Positions 51,866 to 60,670 are shown, counted from the stretch's first letter. The stretch: 64,000 bases of DNA from Bacillota bacterium (GCA_040757085.1 JBFLXJ010000002.1:163725-227724); one strand, 5' to 3'. Made by a program: numbers and translations. Notes: generated by a model from the sequence alone, not told the origin.

Positions 51866-52590
51866 CCTCTGTCGTAGTCATCGCCCACAACGGCATTCAC
51901 TGGACGCGCCGGGCAGTGCAGGCCATACTCGCTCACACCGGGCCCCCCTACGAGTTGTTGCTGGTTGACAACGGGTCGACTGACGGGACGGGTACCTACT
52001 TTCAGGAGCTGGCCCAACAGCACCAGCACGTCAAGGCCATCCTCAAGGAGCGCAACTACGGCGGCTATGCGCGGACTTTCGCCATGGAGGTGGCGAGGGG
52101 GGAGTTCATTGCCTGGGTGGACAACGACGCCGAGGTCGGGGCAGGATGGCTCGACACCCTGATCAAAGCGTTGGAGGACCCGGCGGTAGGCGCGACGGGG
52201 CCGGAAGGCGTCGCGTACCGCCGGGACTGGGGCCATCTCTTTCACACCAAAGGGTGGCCGTCCGAGCAGGCTACCGGCCAGAAGGTAGACGTCCTGGTGG
52301 GGTACTGCCTCCTCATGCGCAACCTGGTGTACTACATCGGCTTTCTTGACCCCACCTTTTACCCCGCCTGGAATGAGGAAGCCGACTACTGCCTGCGCGT
52401 CAAGCTCCTCGGTTACCGGCTGGTAGTGACCCCCGTCCCTGTGGTCCACCACGAGCACAAGACGGGATTCCCCGGGGTGACCGACGTGCACGCCCACATC
52501 GCCCGCATGAACCAGATGCTGATCGACAAGTGGGAGCCGTTCAAGCACCTGGTGCTGGAGGTATATCGCCAGGGGGAATCAGGGCAGTGA
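51841..52590 (+). CDS. Family 2 glycosyltransferase (rhamnosyltransferase-like)
   Basis: GTG 51841 lies after GGGGAGGAG; the open frame to its left is only a shadow of the preceding gene. GT-A domain in 249 aa: TSVVVIAHNGIHWTRRAVQA, LLVDNGSTDGTGTYFQEL, NYGGYARTFAMEVARGEFIA, WVDNDAEVG as the D-x-D site, then VGYCLLMRNLVYYIGFLDPT, FYPAWNEEADYCLRVKLLGY and VHHEHKTGF. The E-E-D of the C-terminal part is the catalytic-base motif found in rhamnosyl- and galactofuranosyl-transferase-like GT2 proteins. Its stop overlaps the GTGA start of the last transferase. Confidence 0.9.
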   Translation: MGHFESGLTSVVVIAHNGIHWTRRAVQAILAHTGPPYELLLVDNGSTDGTGTYFQELAQQHQHVKAILKERNYGGYARTFAMEVARGEFIAWVDNDAEVGAGWLDTLIKALEDPAVGATGPEGVAYRRDWGHLFHTKGWPSEQATGQKVDVLVGYCLLMRNLVYYIGFLDPTFYPAWNEEADYCLRVKLLGYRLVVTPVPVVHHEHKTGFPGVTDVHAHIARMNQMLIDKWEPFKHLVLEVYRQGESGQ

Positions 52591-53669
52591 AGGGTCTGAC
52601 CGTGGGATTGATCACCACCTGGAACGCCAGGTGCGGGGTATCCGAGTACAGCCGGGATCTGGCCACAGTCCTGCGCGCGGCTGGGTGCCAGGTAATCGTC
52701 CTGGCCAGCTACCCGGTGCAGCCGGTACCCTGGGCCACCGACGACGCCCTGGTGCACCGGTTCTTCTACACGGGCTGGCACCGCGAACGGGGCGTTGACC
52801 CGGGAACCGCTCTGACCGCTGTGAAAAACCACCGCATAGATGTCCTGCACCTGCAGTATCAGAGCTTCATTTACGCTCCTCCCTTCCTCGAACACCTTCC
52901 CCGGCTGGCGCAGGCCGCGCCCCTGGTAGTCACGTTTCACGATCCCTGCATCCCGCCCGAATTTCCCCTGACTTCGGTGCGCCGGAGCATCGTGCACAAC
53001 CGGGTCCTGGCCGAAATGATACGCAGCGTCCCCGTCCACGTCATCCCGCCGGGCTGCCACCTCCGTGCCGATCAACCTGCCCGGGCCGTGCGAACCCGCC
53101 TCGGCCTCCCGGGAAACCCGGTCCTCACCTCATTCGGGTTGGGGAGGACCGCTCACGAGACCGTGCTGGAAGCGCTCGCCTATCTGCTGGATGCCTACCC
53201 GCACCTCACCTACGCCATCGCCGCGCCCCCCGCGCGCATGCCCCCGGTGTACGAGGCAGCCCGGCGCCTCGGCCTGGAAAGCCACCTCGTCTACGCGGGG
53301 GATTTCCTCCCCCCTGATGCTCTGTTCGACCTCCTCCAGGCCGGAGACGTGGTGGTACTGTATTACCCCGAGTTCGGGGTACGAGGCGTCTCCTCGGCGG
53401 GGGCGCGCCTGGCTCTTGCGGCTCACCGTCCGGTGGTTCTGACCGACGTCCTGCTGTTTCACGACTTGCCCGCAGAACTGAAGGTACCGTTTGGTGACCT
53501 CGGTGCTCTAGAGGAAAGGCTCCGCATGCTGCTCAGCCTGGACGGTGAAGCCCTCCGGATGATCGAGTTGCAGGATGGGCTGGTGCGGGAGAACGCGTGG
53601 CCCACCGTGGCCCGTCGTCATATCGACGTCTACCGCGCAGCTATCGGCACCAGAGCCGGGACGGCCTGA
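52587..53669 (+). CDS. Glycosyltransferase (GT4-like), last gene of the operon
   Basis: GTG 52587 overlaps the preceding stop (GTGA). The 360-residue GT-B protein opens LTVGLITTWNARCGVSEYSR, very like the second half of the GT4-GT4 fusion, and continues VDVLHLQYQSFIYAP-type IDVLHLQYQSFIYAPPFLEH, VTFHDPCIPPEF, VIPPGCHLR, FGLGRTAHETVLEALAYLLD, YAGDFLPPDALFDLLQAGDV and VRGVSSAGARLALAAHRPVV. In this branch the donor-site glutamates are replaced by Ser/Ala, as in the fusion protein. It ends convergently, 37 bases from the GvpL/F gene. Confidence 0.87.
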   Translation: MKGLTVGLITTWNARCGVSEYSRDLATVLRAAGCQVIVLASYPVQPVPWATDDALVHRFFYTGWHRERGVDPGTALTAVKNHRIDVLHLQYQSFIYAPPFLEHLPRLAQAAPLVVTFHDPCIPPEFPLTSVRRSIVHNRVLAEMIRSVPVHVIPPGCHLRADQPARAVRTRLGLPGNPVLTSFGLGRTAHETVLEALAYLLDAYPHLTYAIAAPPARMPPVYEAARRLGLESHLVYAGDFLPPDALFDLLQAGDVVVLYYPEFGVRGVSSAGARLALAAHRPVVLTDVLLFHDLPAELKVPFGDLGALEERLRMLLSLDGEALRMIELQDGLVRENAWPTVARRHIDVYRAAIGTRAGTA

Positions 53670-53705
53670 GCGCTCAGCACGCCCATGCCCCGGCCCCACC
53701 ACCGT

Positions 53706-54464
53706 CTATCCCTCGCCTGGCCGGCGTCGCCAGGGCAGGTTGATCTCCACGAAGTTGTAGGGAGGCAGGGGAGCTACGTACTTGAACGAGAGCTGGTGTG
53801 CATGCCGGTCGCCCAGCGCTCGGACGGCACGCGCCAGGTCCGGTTCGCAGTCCCTGGACACCAGAAAAGCAGCATTTATCAACATCCGGACTGATAGGGG
53901 CTGGTTGAGCCGGTACCCCAGGCAGCAAGGGGCCAGGTGATTGCAGATCTCGGGCGTGAAGCGCTGCCGCCACGCCTGTACCGTTGCTTCCACAGCCTGA
54001 CCCACCTCGATGGCGATCTGGTACCTCTGGGCGGGATTGTGCTCGCCCGCTGACTGCATTTGCGCGGGGTCGTATCCGGCGGCCCGCAGCACCGCTTCGG
54101 GCACCCAGAAAACTTTCAATTCTGCCTCCACCTTGTGCCGCAGTCGCTCAAGTTCAGACGTGAGCACGCTGCTGTACATGGCCAAGCAGGCTCTCAGTTC
54201 GCTCTCGCCCGGAACCACGGTACCAAAGGCAACCGGCAGCACCGTGTACTCGGGTATCAGGCAGTTGAGCACCCGGTCGTGGGCGAGAAGGTACGCCACC
54301 TTGGGAGCAACTCCTCCGTCGGGAGCAGGGCTGACGACGGCAGCCATACCTCCCAGTGGGATGACCTTCACCTCTGCCGGCGGGTCACCCACTCCCACGG
54401 GGCCCAGCGATACCTCGCTCGTGCCGTCAGTTATCCCGTAAAGGTAGAGGCCTGTTTCAGCCAT
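53706..54464 (-). CDS. Gas vesicle GvpL/GvpF family protein
   Basis: ATG 54464 gives MAETGLYLYGITDG, the standard N-terminus of the GvpL/F family. Other matches: VIPLGGMAAVVSPAP, LLAHDRVLNCLIPEYTVLPV, AFGTVVPGESELRACLAM, LKVFWVPEAVL, ACCLGYRLNQPLSVRMLINA and the C-terminal FKYVAPLPPYNFVEI, where the family ends in P-x-x-PYxF. Length 252 aa is normal. GvpF/L proteins bind gas-vesicle shell precursors during assembly, but no gvpA, gvpN or other gvp gene is present in this window. It may serve another compartment or surface assembly. Confidence 0.88.
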   Translation of the reverse strand: MAETGLYLYGITDGTSEVSLGPVGVGDPPAEVKVIPLGGMAAVVSPAPDGGVAPKVAYLLAHDRVLNCLIPEYTVLPVAFGTVVPGESELRACLAMYSSVLTSELERLRHKVEAELKVFWVPEAVLRAAGYDPAQMQSAGEHNPAQRYQIAIEVGQAVEATVQAWRQRFTPEICNHLAPCCLGYRLNQPLSVRMLINAAFLVSRDCEPDLARAVRALGDRHAHQLSFKYVAPLPPYNFVEINLPWRRRPGEG

Positions 54465-54555
54465 GGTCACATCCGCCTCCGTGCCGGCAGCGGACAGTGT
54501 GTATGGCCGCCTCAAGTGTGGGATGCACCACTGGCGTCCCAGAGACGCTTTCATC

Positions 54556-55167
54556 TCAACGGGAAGGCGCATCCGGTCCCGGGGCCCTGCCAGGGGCAGA
54601 CGCCGAGAAAACCACCTCGGCCACCGTCCGCGGTTCCACCCGGGTTTCGTGCAGGGCCAGTTCGATCCTGACCCGCATCATAAGCAGCGCCTTGCCGTTG
54701 ATGGCTGTAAGGCCGCTCTCGCAACGGGCATCCACGACCCGCGCCACCGGTGCCTGGCACAGATCGGCATCACGGGAACGAGGAGCCAGGTAAAAGCCGT
54801 GGTGACACCTGGTCAGGGTGCGCATGCCCAACCGGGAGGTGCGAAGTGTCGCGACTACCTTGTACCGGAAAAAGACGCACCAGCCCGGCTCGTCAGGAAG
54901 TACACGCACCGATGTGAGGTGTACGGACGAACTCTCAATGCTCTGGATGGGCTGATACAGTGTGTAGGTATGAAAGCGCTCGTACCGCTCCAGGTGAGTG
55001 CTGTGGATGACACTCACCAGGGCTTCCAGCGGCGTCAGAGTCAGGCCCTTGTGGACAATACTCACCGCCAGCACTCCCCCCGGGCAATAGTCCCGATACC
55101 GCGAGTCGGATCCCTGGCGGTAGTCAGTATATGCCCACCGGGCAACTGGGGACATAAAGCATAGCAT
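54556..55167 (-). CDS. Uncharacterised protein upstream of the GvpL/F gene
   Basis: A 203-residue frame from ATG 55167 (ATG 55155 also possible). No recognised family. It is beta-rich and cytoplasmic-looking, with SPVARWAYTDYRQGSDSRY near the N-terminus, GVLAVSIVHKGLTLTPLEAL, VSVIHSTHLERYERFHTYTL, SSVHLTSVRVLPDEPGWCVF and RYKVVATLRTSRLGMRTL. The C-terminal 30 residues are Pro/Ala/Arg-rich and probably disordered. It lies 91 bases upstream of the GvpL/F gene on the same strand, so the two may be co-expressed, and is divergent from the gene at 55236. Confidence 0.6.
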   Translation of the reverse strand: MLCFMSPVARWAYTDYRQGSDSRYRDYCPGGVLAVSIVHKGLTLTPLEALVSVIHSTHLERYERFHTYTLYQPIQSIESSSVHLTSVRVLPDEPGWCVFFRYKVVATLRTSRLGMRTLTRCHHGFYLAPRSRDADLCQAPVARVVDARCESGLTAINGKALLMMRVRIELALHETRVEPRTVAEVVFSASAPGRAPGPDAPSR

Positions 55168-55235
55168 TGCGCCCCGGTTACAGTGGCGGGGGCACTCCGC
55201 ATACCTTATAACCGGGAGGGCCACGGACAACCGCC

Positions 55236-55796
55236 ATGCGGACACTGATTCATGTTTCCATAATTCACGCCGAGGTTGACCTTGGTTCCGCCGCATCCCG
55301 GGCGCGCTCCCGGTACGGCAAAGAAACCTGGGCGCGCCATCAGCAGGAAATCCGCGCATACTGGCACCAAATATCCCGGGAACTGGATCTCCTCGGGCTG
55401 GACTGGAGCCGGGTGAAGGTTTACCACGACAGCTTGCCTGCGGGAGGCAGCGATGGCCTGAGAGTGGTGCGCAGCCTGGCAGCACGAGGTAGCCCCAACT
55501 ACAAGCTGGTGCAGGAACTAGTAAAAAGAGGGGCCACCCTGATTGCCACCGAGGATCTGCGCCTGCTGCTGCGGGAATACGAACTGGTAAGCAGCGGCAG
55601 AACTTGCCCCAGGGAAGAGTTTGATCAGTTGCTCTTGGCCCGCGATCGTCACATGGCTACCCGAATCGCGGAAACTCTGATGGAAGGGGAGACGGGCGTC
55701 CTCTTCGTGGGGGCTGCGCATCAGGTCACCAGATTCCTGCCGGGAGACATCCGCGTTGTCTTCGTGCCCTCCCGTTACGCAGGGCAGCAGGCGTGA
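55236..55796 (+). CDS. Uncharacterised protein with TraB-like C-terminal motif
   Basis: A 186-residue soluble protein, ATG 55236, after CAACCGCC with no strong ribosome site. The N-terminal half (HVSIIHAEVDLGSAASRARS; ISRELDLLGLDWSRVKVYHD) suggests an alpha/beta fold. The C-terminal part has LLARDRHMATRIAETLMEGE and TGVLFVGAAHQVTRFLPGDI. The order RD-R-x-MA...G-x-x-x-LFVGAAH is that of the TraB/PrgY group, where a His after a hydrophobic strand is conserved. I treat the similarity as weak. No pathway can be assigned. Confidence 0.65.
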   Translation: MRTLIHVSIIHAEVDLGSAASRARSRYGKETWARHQQEIRAYWHQISRELDLLGLDWSRVKVYHDSLPAGGSDGLRVVRSLAARGSPNYKLVQELVKRGATLIATEDLRLLLREYELVSSGRTCPREEFDQLLLARDRHMATRIAETLMEGETGVLFVGAAHQVTRFLPGDIRVVFVPSRYAGQQA

Positions 55797-55819
55797 CTTT
55801 TGGGACGGGTCCCCCGTGG

Positions 55820-57121
55820 TCACAGCCTGGCAGATGAAACCAGAATGTGGCCAGGCATGGGGATGGGGCCGGGCAAGAGATCACCCGGGTAAGCAGAAAC
55901 TTCCTCGGAGCCCAGAGGACCCCCCAGCAGCCGCACCCAGGCGTTGTCGCGGGCGAACTGGAGGGTTTCATAGTAAGGACTCCATTCGCGGTACTCCGCA
56001 GGGTACGTGGGGACGAATACCGTCAGGTACCGGTGCCGGTCGTTTGGCTCAGGTTCGCACCCTGTGATGATCACCTCGGCGGCTGCCTCTTGCAGCCGGC
56101 GCAACGCACCAAAACAAGGATGCGACCGGTCGCCATGGCGCAGGAGGGCATGCAGGCTGCTCAGAGCCCGTCCTGCTGCAGGCGTTCCCTGAGCCAGAAG
56201 GCACTGCGCCAGGCCGTGGGCTGCCGCTTTGATCAGCCCGAAGAAATTGCCGTCCAACTTTATGGCGACAGGGGGATACTCGCAGGCGGAGCCTATGCAC
56301 CTGATCAGGGTGCTCACTGCCGCGCTACCCCGGGCGGTCCGTCCCTCCCCCAGCCTCTCTTCGGGGACAGGGCCCGGGCCATAGTTACACCCACCCGCTG
56401 CCCCGCTCCCCTGGCGCTGGCCGAGCGACTCCAGGATCTTACGGTAGGGCCAGCCCTCAAGGGAGGAGATCTCAGCCGGAACCACCAGGTGTCGAGCAGC
56501 CGGCGGATCGGACGCAGCCAGTTCGTACGCGACCTCAAGGGAATTCATGTAACACGCATCCAGAACCAGCACGTCAATCGCCTTTCCGGCATGGGCCTGA
56601 GCCAGAGAAAGGGCGCGGGCAAGCCCATTGACACCCATGACCCAGACGGCGCCGTTCGCAAAATCAGTGAGCGCACCGAGGATGCCCACACCGTGGCCAG
56701 ACAGGATGACCATCCGGTACGGGGACGACGCCCTTTCAAGACCCCACCTTACAAAGTCGTACAGCGTGTGGGGATCAGCCATGTTCACGTCCGGCCGCTC
56801 AGCCACCAGGGTCCAGCGGCCGCTTGTGGCGACTGCCCTCCCCTTTCGCACCACCCCCACCGTGGCCCGAAGAAGGTACCGTCTTGCCCCCGTCCACTTA
56901 CCACCGAAGGCCGAATTTGCAGGCCTGCCGCCCGGGTCCCGGGCCAGCCCTTGCGGGGCCCGCGCTAACTGCACCACGACATCCAACCCCTCTGCCCTTG
57001 CCCGTTCCAGATCCAACAGCGATCGACTCACTGCTGGTTCCAGTCCGCCCGCACCCGCCAGGTAGATCAGCACGGTCCACAGGGTATGCCTGTGTTGGGC
57101 GCCGCGGCAGGGTTCGCGCAT
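55820..57121 (-). CDS. Clostripain-like (C11) cysteine peptidase
   Basis: ATG 57121 follows AGGTGA by seven bases. The 433-residue protein opens TLWTVLIYLAGAGGLEPAVS, the start of the caspase-like fold. It contains the catalytic His in RMVILSGHGVGILGAL (about 135-150) and the catalytic Cys in IDVLVLDACYMNSLEVAYEL (about 185-205), spaced as in clostripain and other clan CD enzymes, which cut after Arg or Lys. There is no signal peptide, so it may act inside the cell, for example during sporulation or in maturing a protein from the neighbouring genes. The C-terminal half has no recognised domain. Confidence 0.82.
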   Translation of the reverse strand: MREPCRGAQHRHTLWTVLIYLAGAGGLEPAVSRSLLDLERARAEGLDVVVQLARAPQGLARDPGGRPANSAFGGKWTGARRYLLRATVGVVRKGRAVATSGRWTLVAERPDVNMADPHTLYDFVRWGLERASSPYRMVILSGHGVGILGALTDFANGAVWVMGVNGLARALSLAQAHAGKAIDVLVLDACYMNSLEVAYELAASDPPAARHLVVPAEISSLEGWPYRKILESLGQRQGSGAAGGCNYGPGPVPEERLGEGRTARGSAAVSTLIRCIGSACEYPPVAIKLDGNFFGLIKAAAHGLAQCLLAQGTPAAGRALSSLHALLRHGDRSHPCFGALRRLQEAAAEVIITGCEPEPNDRHRYLTVFVPTYPAEYREWSPYYETLQFARDNAWVRLLGGPLGSEEVSAYPGDLLPGPIPMPGHILVSSARL

Positions 57122-57368
57122 TCCGTCTTCACCTGACCCGGACCAGCATCTTCTTCATCAGTGTATGGGCGGGGGACATGATCGTTCCTTGCCGGGTCAT
57201 GCAGCCAAACTTCCGGAAAAGGCCGGTGACATAATCTCGTGGTCCGGCATAAGAATGTGTGCGGGGAATAGCAAGGCCAGAGCAGCTTCGAGCACTGGGC
57301 CAGCATGCTCCCCTGCCGGCGCCAGACGACCGTCACCAGGTGTGCGACGCTCTGAAAAGGGGATAACG

Positions 57369-58385
57369 ATGGCTGAAAAAGAAATGACCAGAGCAGGTCC
57401 CTCCGCAGGCGGAGCGACAGAAGAACAGGTCCTCGCCCGAATGCGGACGGCTGCGACTCTAATCGGACCGCAGCAGCCACTCACTCAAAGCTTTCTCGTC
57501 ACTCTCAACGGAGACTATGTGGCAGCCGGCGTGGGCATGCGCAATCTGGGCTCGGGGCAAATCGCCATCGACCTTCCCCCTTATTCCAGCATCGTGCGGG
57601 CCCTGTTATACTGGTCGATCATTCGCCAGGCGGCGGCAGGCCCAGCACCCGCTGGCGGCTGGCTCAATGGGCAGGCTATCACAGGAACATTGATTGCCAC
57701 CACGGGCAGCCCGGGTTGGCCTGATCTCGCTGAAGCGGAAGCCGGCACCACCCTCGCCGACGTCTTCCGCGCCGATGTCAGCGAGATTGCTGTGGCGGGA
57801 AGCAACTTCCTGACGGAATTTCCCTCCGGGCTGACCGACGGAACTCCACCGCAGGACGCCCCGAGGGCATTTCCCCTGCTCAACGGAGCATCCCTGGTTG
57901 TGATCTTCAGCAACCCCGGCTTTCCGTTGAAAACGGTGATCGTCAACGATGGCGGGCAGACCGTTTTCGGCAACACGGTGTCCACCACTCTCCAGAATTT
58001 CGTCGCTACCAGCCCTGTCCAGGCCAAGACCACCTATATAGTGTCAGATGGCCAGGCGCGTTTTCTGAGCGACTCCGCCCTTTTTGAAGCGACGGCCGTA
58101 GCGGGACCGGGGACAGGTCTCAAAACCGCCGATGCTTTCGACGGCCAGGATGGGCTGGTTTTCTTTCCTCTGGACGGCCTGTGGGATACTCTAACCGTTG
58201 ACGTAAGTGGGTTTATCAACCCTGGAGACACTTCAGCCGTGGCTGCTATCACCGCCGGAGCCGGAGGCGGCAGCGACTGGCTGACATATGTGGCGCAGGT
58301 TTTCTCTGTTACGGCAGCGGAAATACTGAGGGTGCGCGGCTACCGCATCCCGGGCATGGTGCCACTGGGCCCAAGGGCTTCCTGA
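57369..58385 (+). CDS. Uncharacterised beta-rich protein, possible surface component
   Basis: ATG 57369 follows AAAGGGGATA; the frame is open to the left without homology. The 338 residues have no signal peptide. After a polar N-terminus come QSFLVTLNGDYVAAGVGMRN, IAIDLPPYSSIVRALLYWSI, GQAITGTLIATTGSPGWPDL, FRADVSEIAVAGSNF, GASLVVIFSNPGFPLKTVIV, TYIVSDGQARFL and DTLTVDVSGFINPGDTSAVA. The order is reminiscent of DUF3344-type secreted beta-sandwich proteins, in which similar segments recur. It lies downstream of and divergent from the C11 peptidase. A structural or surface role is a guess. Confidence 0.7.
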   Translation: MAEKEMTRAGPSAGGATEEQVLARMRTAATLIGPQQPLTQSFLVTLNGDYVAAGVGMRNLGSGQIAIDLPPYSSIVRALLYWSIIRQAAAGPAPAGGWLNGQAITGTLIATTGSPGWPDLAEAEAGTTLADVFRADVSEIAVAGSNFLTEFPSGLTDGTPPQDAPRAFPLLNGASLVVIFSNPGFPLKTVIVNDGGQTVFGNTVSTTLQNFVATSPVQAKTTYIVSDGQARFLSDSALFEATAVAGPGTGLKTADAFDGQDGLVFFPLDGLWDTLTVDVSGFINPGDTSAVAAITAGAGGGSDWLTYVAQVFSVTAAEILRVRGYRIPGMVPLGPRAS

Positions 58386-58446
58386 ACCCTCTCCCGGCCA
58401 ATAACCGCCTTGCCAGCGTGGGGGCGCTTCTGATACCGTAATATCC

Positions 58447-59436
58447 GTGTTCAAGATTTCTGCACGCACCTCCGGCTACGTTGCTCTGGTGGTGGGAGGC
58501 ATAACCTGGGGTACCACGGGACTGTTCGTGCGCGCGCTGAACACGCACGGATGGCAGCCTCTGGACGTCGCCGCTGTCCGTACCACCTGTTCCCTAGTCC
58601 TCCTCGCCGCGGGCGTGACCATGCTGCGCCCGCGCCTGCTATCCATCCGGCGCCGGGACTTCCCCTACTTCCTGCTCTCCGGTATCTCCGGCCCCGGCAC
58701 TTCCCAGCCCATGTTCATCCTCACCCTGGTGGGCGCCCCCCTGGCCGTGGCAGTCCTGCTCAACTACACGGCCCCTCTCTTCGTTGCCCTCCTGGCCCGG
58801 GCGTTTCTGAAGGAAAAGCTTACGGGGCACAAGGTTCTGGCCCTGGGGCTGAGCGTCCTGGGACTGGCCCTGGTGACGGGCGTCCTCCCCCCGGGGGCAT
58901 TGAGCGCCTATGCCGTCTCTCCCCTGGCATTGATGACCGGCCTGGGATCCGGATTCTTCTACGCCGTGAACCTCCTGGTGCTGCGGCGCCTTTCCGCCAC
59001 CTACTCTCCCGCCACCATCCAGATCTGGGGCCCCCTGTCGGGGCTACCCCTGTTGCTCGCCATCCGCTCCGCCTGGGTACGCCTGGCACCGGACGCAGCT
59101 GCGCTTACCGGAGTGGCTGACGTCACCCGGGTACCCGAGGTCACGGCCGGCACTGCTGGAACCATCCTCCTCATGTCAGCCGGGCCCGGCCTGGCCGCGT
59201 TTCTCCTGGTTACATATGGCCTGTGCCGCGTGGAAGCCGCCCCGGCGTCCATATTGCTCACCATAGAGCCCCTGGTGGCCGCCTTCCTGGGATGGTTGGT
59301 CCTCGGAGAACATTTGACGCTGACCCAGGCCGCCGGGATGGTCGTGGTGCTGGGCGCAATCTGCACCGTCAGCCTGGAGGGAAAGAACACCGCCACCGTC
59401 CCCGTACGCGGGGCAGTGGCAGGGGATGGGCCTTAG
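58447..59436 (+). CDS. EamA-family (DMT) transporter
   Basis: Ten-span drug/metabolite transporter, 329 aa, from GTG 58447 (no strong ribosome site). It has two EamA repeats: the first starts SGYVALVVGGITWGTTGLFV and includes LLSGISGPGTSQPMFILTLV with APLFVALLARAFLKEKL; the second starts LMTGLGSGFFYAVNLLVLRR and ends EAAPASILLTIEPLVAAFLG, WLVLGEHLTLTQAAGMVVVL. Such proteins export amino acids or other small metabolites. The neighbouring BtrH_N-like gene begins 72 bases downstream on the same strand. Confidence 0.9.
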   Translation: MFKISARTSGYVALVVGGITWGTTGLFVRALNTHGWQPLDVAAVRTTCSLVLLAAGVTMLRPRLLSIRRRDFPYFLLSGISGPGTSQPMFILTLVGAPLAVAVLLNYTAPLFVALLARAFLKEKLTGHKVLALGLSVLGLALVTGVLPPGALSAYAVSPLALMTGLGSGFFYAVNLLVLRRLSATYSPATIQIWGPLSGLPLLLAIRSAWVRLAPDAAALTGVADVTRVPEVTAGTAGTILLMSAGPGLAAFLLVTYGLCRVEAAPASILLTIEPLVAAFLGWLVLGEHLTLTQAAGMVVVLGAICTVSLEGKNTATVPVRGAVAGDGP

Positions 59437-59508
59437 ACCGGCGAACATACTCCCCACGCACCGGGGTACTGCTTCAGCCGGGCTGCCCTACCAGGGGAGG
59501 AGGCAACG

Positions 59509-60651
59509 GTGCGGATTGTTTCCGGATTCGTCCACAGGCCGGGCGCGCATTGCGGGTCCACGGCCCTGCGCGACTTGGCCGAATCTTGTGCGGGGGTTGA
59601 ACTGTCCGAAGCCATCTGCTTCGGACTGGGAGCTGGGTTGGGTTTCGCCTACATGGCGGGTCCTGCCCTGTCCCCGTCCCACGGCTTTTGCGGGCGTGCC
59701 CCCTACCTGGAGCACCACTTCTTCTCCCACCTGGGAGTCCCATTCGCATGGCACAACGCTCCCCTTGAATGGGAAGAACTATCGAGCTACGTAGACCGGG
59801 ACGTCCCTATCCTTGCCCTTACAGACCTTTACTATCTGGATTACTACGCATCCACCGTCCATTTTGGCGGACATGCGGTGGTAGTGGCAGGTTACCTCCC
59901 TCCGGGAGAGGAAGCCGGGGGTGCACCTGCGTCCAGAGCGTACGGGGTTGTCCAACCCAAAGGCGGCGGTGTGACCGGAGCCGGCCAGAATCCCCAAGGG
60001 CTGGACGGGGGCATTGAGGAAGGGAAGGTCCTGCTGGCCGATACCGCCTGGCCCGAACTGCAGCAGGTGCCCTATACCCGCTTCCGGCAGGCCATGCACT
60101 CGCTGGCCCCACCCTTCCCCGTGGACGGGCAGTGGACCCCCATCCCCGCATTCCAGGTCGCCTCCCGGATTCTGCCCGAGGCGATCCGCGCTGCTCTGGC
60201 CACCTGTGCCCGCTGCTACCTGCACACCCCGCCGCCCCCCGAACTGGCACGGCTCGGGGTCGAGCACTTCGGAATATCGGGCTTACGCGCCATGTCTGCC
60301 TCCCTTCCCGCATGGATGGATGCCCCCGACTTCTCCTGGTGCTGTCGCTTTGCTTACCAGATGATCGAGAAGAGGGGGACGGGGGGCAGCGCTTTCCGCC
60401 GGATGTATGCCGCCTTCCTGCGGGAAGCCCGCGCCCTGGTGCCGGAGATCCCTCCTACGGCGGTCGCTGAAATGGAGAGGGCCGCCTCCCTGTGGAGCGA
60501 AGCGGCAACCCTCTTCCGTCAACTCGCAGACACCGCCCCAGGGCCGCGCGGCCCCACCGAGGTCGCCGCCGGGTTGCGCCGTCTCTCCGGCATCCTGCTG
60601 GAAGCGGCCTCTCATGAGGAGGAGGCTTTCCACCTTCTGGCTACCGTCTGA
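59509..60651 (+). CDS. BtrH_N/DUF4872 domain protein
   Basis: GTG 59509 follows GGGGAGGAGG. The 380-residue protein begins VSGFVHRPGAHCGSTALRDL, with SEAICFGLGAGLGFAYM, PYLEHHFFSHLG and VPILALTDLYYLDYYASTVH, matching the BtrH N-terminal domain (His-Cys near the start, then a GLG-x-G turn), named for the butirosin acyltransferase BtrH. FGGHAVVVAGY and LLADTAWPELQQVPYTRFRQ belong to the same fold. The C-terminal half (PEAIRAALATCARCYLHTPP; WCCRFAYQMIEKRGTGGSAF) matches DUF4872. The pair probably forms a papain-like acyltransferase or amidase. The substrate is unknown; no carrier protein is adjacent. Confidence 0.85.
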   Translation: MRIVSGFVHRPGAHCGSTALRDLAESCAGVELSEAICFGLGAGLGFAYMAGPALSPSHGFCGRAPYLEHHFFSHLGVPFAWHNAPLEWEELSSYVDRDVPILALTDLYYLDYYASTVHFGGHAVVVAGYLPPGEEAGGAPASRAYGVVQPKGGGVTGAGQNPQGLDGGIEEGKVLLADTAWPELQQVPYTRFRQAMHSLAPPFPVDGQWTPIPAFQVASRILPEAIRAALATCARCYLHTPPPPELARLGVEHFGISGLRAMSASLPAWMDAPDFSWCCRFAYQMIEKRGTGGSAFRRMYAAFLREARALVPEIPPTAVAEMERAASLWSEAATLFRQLADTAPGPRGPTEVAAGLRRLSGILLEAASHEEEAFHLLATV

Positions 60652-60670
60652 ACCGCCTCGCATCCCGTTG

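Noticed and set aside
53706..58385. A gas vesicle cluster
   Set aside because: Only one gvp-type gene is present; no GvpA-like shell protein, GvpN ATPase or other gvp gene was found.
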